A program made the translations under genes and the position numbers. The notes below the pieces were generated by a model. It did no database searches, had not been told where the DNA came from, and saw only the letters and a list, made by a program, of their open reading frames with translations. Positions 1-5,507 of a stretch of 6,420 nt of DNA are shown in pieces. Every line of letters begins with the position of its first letter. Position 1 is the first letter of the stretch. The DNA comes from Sphingomonadales bacterium UBA1936 (lineage in GTDB: Bacteria > Pseudomonadota > Alphaproteobacteria > Sphingomonadales > Sphingomonadaceae): positions 1-6,420 of the forward strand of contig DDFE01000030.1 in NCBI GenBank assembly GCA_002336985.1. Direction: 5' to 3'.

Positions 1-880
1 TCGTCTTCAGCGTGTCCTTTGCCCCGAAGCGCGGCAACATCGCGATCATGCCGCCCGACAGCATCGTCCGGTTCAATACGCAGGTGTTGGCGAAGACATG
101 GAAGAACGGCAGCACGCCGACGATGCGATCGGGCATTTCCGGATGCGGATCGAGCGCGTGCACCTGCCGCGCATTGGCAGTCAGGTTCTCATGGGTCAGC
201 ATCGCACCCTTGGGCGTACCCGTGGTGCCGCCAGTGTACTGGATCAACGCGACATCGGCGGGCGACACCGTCACCCTATGCGGCGCGGCGGCAGCGGCCA
301 GCATCGATACCATGGGTATGATGCGCGGATCTCCTTGCGGGATCGCGGCCACGTCATGAGCGCGAAAGCGGCGGAACAGCCAGCGTTTCAGCCAGGGCAG
401 CCAGCCCGACAGGTTCCCGACGATGATGCGATCGACCGACCCGTCGTCGAGCAGCGCCTTCGCTGTACCGAACAGCGCCGGCACATCGCTGGTGACAATG
501 ATCCGCGCGCCGCTGTCGGCAACCTGGTGGGCCAGTTCCTCGCGCGAATAGAGCGGCGACATATTGACGACGATCGCGCCGACCTGAAGCGCGCCGTAAT
601 AAGCGATCACATAATCGGGAACATTGGGCAGGTAGAGGCCGATCCGGTCGCCCTTTTTCAGCCCCTGGGCGACGAGTGCCGCGCCGAACCGGGCCACATG
701 ATCGCCGATGTCGGCATAGCTCAGCCGGGCACCGAGGAAATCGGTGAGAGTCCCATTTGCGTGTTGCGCAACACTTGCCGCGAACATTTCAGGCAAGGTC
801 ATCGGCGCGAATTCGACATCCCATCTGCCGGGATGAACATAGGATTTGCGCCAGATTTCGGTCGGATCGTTCACTGACAT
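1..880 (-). CDS. Long-chain acyl-CoA ligase (AMP-binding, FadD-like), N-terminal part, 3' end outside window
   Basis: This is the first 293 codons of an adenylate-forming ligase; family members are usually about 550 residues, so the C-terminal half lies beyond the left edge. The family activates a carboxylic acid with ATP to an acyl-adenylate and transfers it to coenzyme A, feeding beta-oxidation or lipid synthesis. The ATP-binding P-loop is clear at residues 215-226 (YTGGTTGTPKGA), followed by LTHENL. A second conserved segment, LPFFHVFA, is at 257-264. The N-terminus (EIWRKSY..GRWD, then MTLPEMF) resembles FadD-like and PimA-like ligases. Substrate chain length cannot be told from this half. 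The ATG at 880 follows the MBL hydrolase stop by 25 bases on the same strand, so co-transcription is likely. I see no good Shine-Dalgarno before it, but the N-terminal match supports this start. Confidence 0.9.
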   Translation of the reverse strand, partial: MSVNDPTEIWRKSYVHPGRWDVEFAPMTLPEMFAASVAQHANGTLTDFLGARLSYADIGDHVARFGAALVAQGLKKGDRIGLYLPNVPDYVIAYYGALQVGAIVVNMSPLYSREELAHQVADSGARIIVTSDVPALFGTAKALLDDGSVDRIIVGNLSGWLPWLKRWLFRRFRAHDVAAIPQGDPRIIPMVSMLAAAAAPHRVTVSPADVALIQYTGGTTGTPKGAMLTHENLTANARQVHALDPHPEMPDRIVGVLPFFHVFANTCVLNRTMLSGGMIAMLPRFGAKDTLKT

Positions 881-905
881 AGGTGTAAGCAAGTTGACGA
901 ACACG

Positions 906-1994
906 TCAACGTGCCAACCACCAGTTCACGCCATCGCGTGTCTCATAAGAGGCCCGGCCCGTCACCTCCAGGTGCCGCAAGTGCGACAGCGCTTCCCCGG
1001 TCGCTAGCCCCAGAATGCTGTCGTCGATCGCGCGACCGAACAGCACGCTGAAGCAATCTACCGCCCGACGCGGCTCCTCCACCAGATGGGCGTGCAGCCG
1101 GTCGAGGCTCGTTCTGTGCCCCTCCTCAAGCTTATCGAGCCTGGCATGCAATCCGTAAAACGGCTCGCCGTGCGCGGGCAGCACAAGCAGGTCATCGGGC
1201 AACGCACGGAACTTCTCGATCGACGCCATCCATTCGCCGAGCGGATCGCCCTCCGGTTCCGTGATGGTGACCGAAACATTGCTCGTGATCCGCGGCAGCA
1301 CCTGGTCGCCGGCGATCATCACCTTGTTCGCGAAGTCGATGTAGCAGGCGTGCTCTGGCGAATGGCCGCTGCCCATCCAGACGGTCCAGTCACGGTTCCC
1401 GATCCTGATCTCGTCGCCGTCGCGCACACGAATATGTCCAACGGGCAAGCCGGACAACATCTTCGCGAAATTGCCCCAGCCCCGCGCCTTCATCGGAGCA
1501 AGCTGCTCGCCGGTCCAGCCTGCCCCCACAAGCTGCGCAACCGCCTCTTCGGGCGGTTCGTCGCGCCGATCAGCGATGAGCATCCGCGCGAGCAAATATT
1601 CGGTCCGGCTCATCCACAAGGCAACGCCATGCTCGGAGCAGAGCCATCCGGCGTTCCCCAGATGGTCGGGATGGAAATGGGTGACCAGCACGCGCGACAC
1701 CGGGCGTCCCGCCAGTGCCTTTCCCCAGGCTTCACGTGTCGCACTATTCGACAGGCCGGTATCGACCACCGCGACCCCATCACCATCGTCGATCAGCCAA
1801 ACGTTGATATGGCGAAGCGAACCCGGAACGTGCAGCCGAGTCCAGCCAAGCCCTCCGCCCAGCATATGCACATCACCATAATCGGGTGCGAACTTGCCGA
1901 GTGGATAAATCAGTCCGCGCGATTCGAAGGGTTCGAATCCATGATCGGTCAGACTGACGTCAGGCGTCGGCGTGGCGGGAGATAAGGTTGCCAT
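906..1994 (-). CDS. MBL-fold metallo-hydrolase with C-terminal winged-helix domain (LACTB2-like)
   Basis: The 362-residue protein has the metallo-beta-lactamase fold. Visible metal ligands are H106, H108, D110 and H111 (THFHPDH), H211 (GHSPEH), D230 (IAGDQ) and H275 (PAHGEP), a complete di-zinc set. A substrate-facing insert lies at about 130-190. After the last ligand come a helix (285-305) and a small region to 362 that looks like the winged-helix tail of LACTB2-type hydrolases. Such enzymes hydrolyse thioesters, lactones or RNA; the sequence does not decide which. The adjacent acyl-CoA ligase makes an acyl-thioester or related substrate plausible, which is inference. I chose ATG at 1994 over the in-frame TTG at 2000 because an AAGG at 2006-2003 sits 8 bases before the ATG but far too close to the TTG. 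It starts 57 bases after the trcR stop and probably shares its transcript. Confidence 0.9.
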   Translation of the reverse strand: MATLSPATPTPDVSLTDHGFEPFESRGLIYPLGKFAPDYGDVHMLGGGLGWTRLHVPGSLRHINVWLIDDGDGVAVVDTGLSNSATREAWGKALAGRPVSRVLVTHFHPDHLGNAGWLCSEHGVALWMSRTEYLLARMLIADRRDEPPEEAVAQLVGAGWTGEQLAPMKARGWGNFAKMLSGLPVGHIRVRDGDEIRIGNRDWTVWMGSGHSPEHACYIDFANKVMIAGDQVLPRITSNVSVTITEPEGDPLGEWMASIEKFRALPDDLLVLPAHGEPFYGLHARLDKLEEGHRTSLDRLHAHLVEEPRRAVDCFSVLFGRAIDDSILGLATGEALSHLRHLEVTGRASYETRDGVNWWLAR

Positions 1995-2005
1995 TTGCAA
2001 CGCCT

Positions 2006-2030
2006 TGGCACGCGTCGAGACGCGATGCCA
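2006..2030 (-). other. Hairpin in the trcR-MBL intergenic gap, abutting the MBL ribosome binding site
   Basis: On the minus strand TGGCA (2030-2026) pairs with TGCCA (2010-2006) and GCGTC (2023-2019) pairs with GACGC (2016-2012), leaving a small asymmetric internal loop and a two-base apical loop. No T-run follows, so it is not an intrinsic terminator. Its 3' foot shares a base with the AAGG Shine-Dalgarno (2006-2003), so it could affect translation or processing. An alternative pairing of CGAGAC (plus-strand GTCTCG near 2031) with GTCTCG is also possible. Function is inference. Confidence 0.35.
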
Positions 2031-2051
2031 GTCTCGCCGATGCCACCTATT

Positions 2052-2735
2052 CTAACGCTTGAAGGGATCCACGAAGCCGCCGATCATCGCGGGCGCTTCC
2101 ATTTCGCCATTGGCGATGGCGTCGGCCACGCGTGCCGCTTCCTCACGCTCCGTACGCAGCTGGTCGAGCAGCGCCTCACGATCGCCTTCGAAACGGGTGT
2201 CGACCTGCGGCGCGAGACCGGCGGCCTTGGCGGCCTTGGCGATCGTCGCGTCCAGTTCGCGCTGCGAGCAAAGGCCGAGCGTTACCGGGTCCTTCGGAAC
2301 GATATTGGCAATGTTCCAGTGGCTCTTGTCGCGGATCGCGGCAATCGTCGTGCGCGTCGTGCCGATCAGCTTGCCGATCTGGCCGTCGCTGACTTCCGGG
2401 TGGTTGCGCACGATCCAGGCGATGCCATCAGGCTTGTCCGACCGCTTGCTGACCGGCGTGTAACGCGGCCCCTTCGTGCGGGTCGCGGCTTCCGGCTCAC
2501 GCTCCATCTTGAGCACATAGTTCGGATCGGCCTGACCCTTTTCGATCTCGGCCTGCGTCAGTTCATGCGCGCGGATCGGGTCACGGCCCGTCAGCTTGGT
2601 TGCTGCCGTGTCGTCGGCGATCGCCTGAACCTCTAGGATGTGGAGCCCGCAGAACGTCGCGATCTGTTCGAAGCTGAGCGCGGTGTTGTCGACCAGCCAA
2701 GAAGCGGTCGCGTGGGGCATGAGGGGCTGGGCCAT
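2052..2735 (-). CDS. trcR: Cell cycle transcriptional regulator TrcR (DUF1013)
   Basis: This 227-residue protein matches the alphaproteobacterial DUF1013 family across most of its length. In Caulobacter, TrcR associates with RNA polymerase and shapes cell-cycle promoter output, including that of ctrA. The start MAQPLMPHATASWLVDNTAL is the family's typical N-terminus and fixes the ATG at 2735. Two helix-turn-helix-like segments are visible: residues 20-40 (LSFEQIATFCGLHILEVQAI) and 115-135 (VSDGQIGKLIGTTRTTIAAI). The stretch 139-160 (HWNIANIVPKDPVTLGLCSQ) is another strongly conserved block. The tail from about 180 is charged and helical (RFEGDREALLDQLRTEREEA), possibly a short coiled coil, and ends in GGFVDPFKR. 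The Shine-Dalgarno is weak (GAAAG at 2748-2744). It lies just after the terminator of the upstream operon and is followed by the MBL hydrolase gene. Confidence 0.93.
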   Translation of the reverse strand: MAQPLMPHATASWLVDNTALSFEQIATFCGLHILEVQAIADDTAATKLTGRDPIRAHELTQAEIEKGQADPNYVLKMEREPEAATRTKGPRYTPVSKRSDKPDGIAWIVRNHPEVSDGQIGKLIGTTRTTIAAIRDKSHWNIANIVPKDPVTLGLCSQRELDATIAKAAKAAGLAPQVDTRFEGDREALLDQLRTEREEAARVADAIANGEMEAPAMIGGFVDPFKR

Positions 2736-2755
2736 CGGTGGTAACTTTCGTCGAT

Positions 2756-2786
2756 AAGAAAAGGGCCGCCCCTTTCGGAGCGGCCT
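2756..2786 (-). terminator. Rho-independent terminator after the glycosyltransferase gene
   Basis: Reading the minus strand, a 9-bp stem (GGCCGCTCC at 2785-2777 with GGGGCGGCC at 2772-2764, one G-U pair) closes a GAAA tetraloop and is followed by CTTTTCTT (2763-2756). It lies 45 bases past the glycosyltransferase stop, so it should end the metallophosphoesterase-glycosyltransferase transcript. It also ends only about 20 bases before the trcR start codon, so any transcript beginning upstream of it would carry it in the trcR leader. On the plus strand the stem lacks a following T-run, so the signal is directional. Confidence 0.85.
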
Positions 2787-2797
2787 GGTTGCGACAG

Positions 2798-2826
2798 GAT
2801 GTAGTCCGATGCCCGGCGAAGGGCAA
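2798..2826 (-). promoter_or_regulatory. Candidate trcR promoter at the end of the glycosyltransferase gene
   Basis: On the minus strand TTGCCC (2826-2821) and TACATC (2803-2798) are separated by 17 bases, giving a modest match to a housekeeping -35/-10 pair. Initiation about 7 bases downstream would fall near 2790, just before the terminator hairpin, placing that hairpin in the trcR 5' leader. Both boxes are imperfect and this is the best of few candidates. It is inferred mainly because trcR needs a promoter downstream of its neighbour's coding end. Confidence 0.25.
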
Positions 2827-2830
2827 GCCG

Positions 2831-3856
2831 CTACGCCGCACGCGCATAAGGTTCGATGGCTGCGACCAATGCCGACGCGAATTGCCGTGCGCTGGCTTCC
2901 CAGGTGTAAGTCCGTCCGTAAAACGCGCAGTCTGACCGGTTGCGGGCCAAGGCATCCGCGATCGCAATGTCCAGCCCGTCAGAAAGTGCGCCCGTCGCCG
3001 GGGTCACGATGTCGATCGGGCCGCTGACGGGAAAGGCAGCGACCGGCGTACCGCTGGCGAGCGCTTCGATCATCACGAGCCCGAATGTATCGGTCTTGCT
3101 GGGGAAAACGAACACATCCGCACCTGAATAGGCACCGGCAAGCTCCGCGCCGGAGAGCGCGCCCAGGAATACGGCATCTGGATATTGCGCCTGCAAGGCC
3201 AGCCGCGCGGGACCGTCTCCGACGATAACCTTGGTTCCCGGATGGCCGGTCGCCAGGAACGCCTCGATATTCTTTTCAATTGCCACGCGCCCTACATAAA
3301 GCTGGATGGGGCGCGGCAAATTCGCGAATGTGGGGTGCTGCGGCACCTCCGGCGAAAACGCATCGATGTCGACGCCACGGCTCCAGTGGACGCTGTGCGG
3401 AATGCCTTGCTGGCGCAATATGTCGCGTACGGATGGCGTCGAAACCAGTACGGCCTGCGATGCCGAATGGAACCAGCGGAAATAGGGCCAGACCCAGTCC
3501 GCCCCGATGCCGGTACGTGCCGCGAAATAATCGGGGAATTGCGTGTGATAGGCGGTCGTGAACTGCCAGCCGTTGCGGACGCACCAGCGCCGTGCGGCCA
3601 GGCACAGCGGCCCTTCGGTGGACAGGTGAACCGCGTCGGGCGCGAAAGTCATCAGCCGGTCGCCGATCGTCGCCGCGCGTGCCACCGCAAGCCGGATTTC
3701 CGGATAGGTCGGGCATGGCAGATTGTAGTAATTGTCGGGCGAGATCACGAGGACGTCGTGCCCTTGCTGCTCCAGTTCCGCACGGGTTGCCTTCAGCGTG
3801 CGAACCACGCCGTTGACTTGAGGATCCCAGGCATCGGTGACGATCGCGATCCGCAT
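2831..3856 (-). CDS. agt: GT4 glycosyltransferase, probable Agt-type diacylglycerol glycosyltransferase
   Basis: The 341-residue protein is a GT-B fold retaining glycosyltransferase of family GT4. The N-terminal half opens with MRIAIVTDAWDPQVNGVVRT, the glycine-containing acceptor-side loop typical of SqdX, MgtA and Agt enzymes. It continues with VHLSTEGPLCLAARRWC (76-92) and TAYHTQFPDY (101-110). The C-terminal donor-binding half has YVGRVAIEKN (187-196), VGDGPA (212-217) and FPSKTDTFGLVMIEALASG (251-269). The usual E-x7-E pair is D256 and E264, as is common in this subfamily. The Agrobacterium relative transfers glucose or glucuronate from UDP-sugars to diacylglycerol at the inner membrane. 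The start at 3856 is preceded by AGGG and lies 9 bases after the metallophosphoesterase stop, indicating one operon. Family assignment is firm. The Agt role is inferred from context; a mannosyl- or sulfoquinovosyl-transferase is an alternative. Confidence 0.85.
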   Translation of the reverse strand: MRIAIVTDAWDPQVNGVVRTLKATRAELEQQGHDVLVISPDNYYNLPCPTYPEIRLAVARAATIGDRLMTFAPDAVHLSTEGPLCLAARRWCVRNGWQFTTAYHTQFPDYFAARTGIGADWVWPYFRWFHSASQAVLVSTPSVRDILRQQGIPHSVHWSRGVDIDAFSPEVPQHPTFANLPRPIQLYVGRVAIEKNIEAFLATGHPGTKVIVGDGPARLALQAQYPDAVFLGALSGAELAGAYSGADVFVFPSKTDTFGLVMIEALASGTPVAAFPVSGPIDIVTPATGALSDGLDIAIADALARNRSDCAFYGRTYTWEASARQFASALVAAIEPYARAA

Positions 3857-3865
3857 GTGCCCTGC

Positions 3866-4738
3866 CTACGCCGCCATTTTCAACATCGGGCGGCCCGCGT
3901 CGCGCTTCGCCATCTCGTCGGGCCAATGAAGAATCTCCATCGTGCCGTCGAAATGTTCGACCAGTGCGGTGCACCCCTCCACCCAGTCACCGTCGTTGTA
4001 ATAGGTGACGCCGGAAAGTTCGCGGAACTCGGCATGGTGGATGTGTCCGCACACCACGCCATCGACCCCCCGTGCCGCCGCTTCATGCGCCACGGCATGT
4101 TCGAACCGGCTGATGAACTCGACCGCGTTCTTGACCTTTTGCTTGGCGGTCTTCGACAGTGACCAATAGGGCTTGCCCAGCCACTGGCGGACCTTGTTCA
4201 CCGCGTGGTTGCAGCGCATCAGCGCGCCGTATGCCTGGTCCCCTAGGAAGGCGAGCCAGCGGTGCGACAGCATGATCGCGTCGAATTCATCACCGTGGAC
4301 GATCAGCAGGCGGCGGCCGTCGGCGGTCGTGTGAATCGCTTGCCGCTTGATCTCCACCCCGCCGAAACTCATGCCCGTGAACTGGCGGAACATCTCGTCA
4401 TGGTTGCCGGGCACATAGACCACCCGGGTGCCACGCTTCGCGCGCTTCATCACGCGCCAGACGATGTCGTTGTGGGTCGCAGGCCAGTAGAATTTTTTCT
4501 TCAGCCGCCAGCCGTCGATGATGTCGCCGACCAGGTACATCGTCTCGCTGTCGGTTGAATCGAGGAAATCGATCAACAGGTCGGCGGCGCAGCCCCGCGT
4601 GCCGAGGTGGACGTCACTGATCCATATCGTCCGGAACCGCCGGCGTTTGCTGTCGCACTCCGGCTCCGGAACTGACGGACTCGACGACGAAAATTCGGTC
4701 AGGTCCGTGTCGAACGGCAGGCGTGTAATCGCATCCAT
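3866..4738 (-). CDS. plcP: PlcP-type metallophosphoesterase (phospholipase C; often annotated LpxH-like UDP-2,3-diacylglucosamine diphosphatase)
   Basis: The 290-residue calcineurin-like phosphoesterase shows all five metal-binding blocks: SDVHLG (41-46), GDIIDGW (71-77), GNHDE (111-115), VHGDEFD (147-153) and GHIHHAEF (231-238). The late motif YYNDGDWVE (246-254) is typical of the LpxH/PlcP branch. In Sinorhizobium, PlcP of this branch cleaves phosphatidylcholine and other phospholipids to diacylglycerol under phosphate starvation. The next gene, 9 bases away, is an Agt-like transferase that would use that diacylglycerol, which favours PlcP over lipid A synthesis. Residues 1-34 are a Ser/Pro/acidic-rich extension before the first beta strand. 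There is no signal peptide, so it should act at the cytoplasmic face of the membrane. The ATG at 4738 has a GGGGA 6 bases upstream. The LpxH reading cannot be excluded from sequence alone. Confidence 0.85.
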   Translation of the reverse strand: MDAITRLPFDTDLTEFSSSSPSVPEPECDSKRRRFRTIWISDVHLGTRGCAADLLIDFLDSTDSETMYLVGDIIDGWRLKKKFYWPATHNDIVWRVMKRAKRGTRVVYVPGNHDEMFRQFTGMSFGGVEIKRQAIHTTADGRRLLIVHGDEFDAIMLSHRWLAFLGDQAYGALMRCNHAVNKVRQWLGKPYWSLSKTAKQKVKNAVEFISRFEHAVAHEAAARGVDGVVCGHIHHAEFRELSGVTYYNDGDWVEGCTALVEHFDGTMEILHWPDEMAKRDAGRPMLKMAA

Positions 4739-4763
4739 CGATGATCCCCGGCGACTGGATTGC

Positions 4764-4831
4764 TCTATCCGGAGGTCTATGAATCGGAATTGTTACAGCT
4801 TGCTGCGATTCTTATGCACTTATCGTGACAT
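4764..4831 (-). promoter_or_regulatory. Candidate Pho-box-like array and -10 before plcP
   Basis: Reading the minus strand from 4831, four successive 11-bp units begin ATGTCAC, AGTGCAT, ATCGCAG and CTGTAAC, each resembling the Pho-box half-site CTGTCAT to a different degree. The best is CTGTAACAATT (4798-4788), matching 8 of 11 bases of the consensus half-site plus spacer. About 11 bases past the next unit is GATAGA (4769-4764), a possible -10 with no recognisable -35, as expected of a PhoB-activated promoter. The first two units overlap the 3' end of the glutathione S-transferase gene. The match is degenerate and is offered as a candidate only. Confidence 0.3.
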
Positions 4832-5432
4832 GCCCCGGTTCCGCGGCGACCCGTGCCAGCCAGGCTTGCACCGCGGGATATCGTGACAGGACGAACCCGC
4901 CTTCGTCCGCGACATGGGTATAGGCGTAGAGGCAGATGTCCGCGAGCGTCAGGCCGCCTCCGACGAACCAGTCATGTTCGGCTAGGTGCTTTTCCATCAG
5001 GCACAGCGCCGCTTCCCCTGCCAGCCACTTGCTTTCAAGTTGCGCGCGCTGGCCTTCATTCAGCTTGTCGAGACCGAGAAACGCCTTCCAGAAGCGCATC
5101 GTCGCGACCGTAGGCTCGTGATTATACTGTTCCCAGCACATCCAGCGCAGCATGTCGGCACGGTCGAACCGGTCTTCGGGGATCAGGCGGCTGCCCTCCG
5201 CGAGATACCAGCATGCCGCGTTGCTTTCCGGCAGGAAACGATCGCCGATCTGCAGCACCGGAATGCGGCCGTTCGCATTGACCGTCGCCAGAAATTCCGC
5301 CGTCCGCGTCTCGCCCTTCATGATGTCGTATTCGCGCCGCTCGAGCGGAAGGCCGAGATGTGCGGCCGTCAGCCGGATTTTATAGCAGTTCCCGGACCGG
5401 GCGTATTCGTGAAGAGTGAGTGCTTCGGACAT
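4812..5432 (-). CDS. Glutathione S-transferase family protein
   Basis: The 206-residue length and two-domain layout are typical of soluble bacterial GSTs, which conjugate glutathione to electrophiles or reduce disulfides in the cytoplasm. The N-terminal thioredoxin-like domain (about 1-80) has SGNCYKIRL at 13-21, where S13, N15 or C16 would be the glutathione-activating residue. It also has the cis-proline turn NGRIPVL (54-60, P58) and the gamma-glutamyl-binding PES motif (68-70) in LPESNAACWYLAEG. The helical C-terminal domain carries the conserved N-capping segment LTLADICLYAYTHVADEGGF (161-180, with D165). The substrate is not predictable. No strong Shine-Dalgarno precedes the ATG at 5432, but the start fits the domain boundary. 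It ends 73 bases before the plcP start and follows the small exported-protein gene by 61 bases. A functional link to either is not evident. Confidence 0.92.
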   Translation of the reverse strand: MSEALTLHEYARSGNCYKIRLTAAHLGLPLERREYDIMKGETRTAEFLATVNANGRIPVLQIGDRFLPESNAACWYLAEGSRLIPEDRFDRADMLRWMCWEQYNHEPTVATMRFWKAFLGLDKLNEGQRAQLESKWLAGEAALCLMEKHLAEHDWFVGGGLTLADICLYAYTHVADEGGFVLSRYPAVQAWLARVAAEPGHVTISA

Positions 5433-5492
5433 CCGATGAGGATGACACCGCTCGCCCCTCCACGCAACGTTCTGGCTTCAGGGCCGGGCCAT

Positions 5493-5507
5493 GTCAGCGG
5501 CGCTGAC
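5493..5507. repeat. Perfect 7-bp inverted repeat over the stop codon of the small exported-protein gene
   Basis: GTCAGCG, one central base, then CGCTGAC forms a 15-base palindrome that includes the TGA stop (5496-5494). Adjacent GC-rich sequence (GGGCCGGGCC at 5481-5490) could extend structure. No T-run follows on the minus strand, so this is not a standard intrinsic terminator. It may stabilise the 3' end of the message or be chance. Confidence 0.4.

Noticed and set aside
98..877. Long plus-strand open frame (259 codons) opposite the acyl-CoA ligase.
   Set aside because: Arg/His-rich translation with no recognisable domain; it is the antisense shadow of a clear FadD-like reading frame in GC-rich DNA.
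1896..1940. tRNA-like segments on the plus strand: GCCGAGTGG (1896-1904) resembling a D-arm and GGTTCGAATCC (1930-1940) resembling a T-arm.
   Set aside because: The spacing between them is too short, no anticodon stem or pairing acceptor stem is present, and the region lies inside the well-supported MBL hydrolase reading frame. Chance resemblance.
1086..1985. Plus-strand open frame (299 codons) opposite the MBL hydrolase.
   Set aside because: The composition is that of a shadow frame, and the opposite strand encodes a protein with all expected metal ligands.
3185..4162. Plus-strand open frame (325 codons) spanning the junction of the glycosyltransferase and metallophosphoesterase genes.
   Set aside because: It runs antisense across two well-supported genes and their 9-base gap, with no domain signal.
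3866..4738. Assignment of the metallophosphoesterase as the lipid A enzyme LpxH.
   Set aside because: Many Alphaproteobacteria use LpxI for that step, and the neighbouring diacylglycerol-type glycosyltransferase fits PlcP better. It is kept as an alternative because sequence alone cannot settle it.
5481..5507. Intrinsic terminator between the small exported-protein gene and the GST gene.
   Set aside because: GC-rich inverted repeats exist, but no T-run follows on the minus strand.
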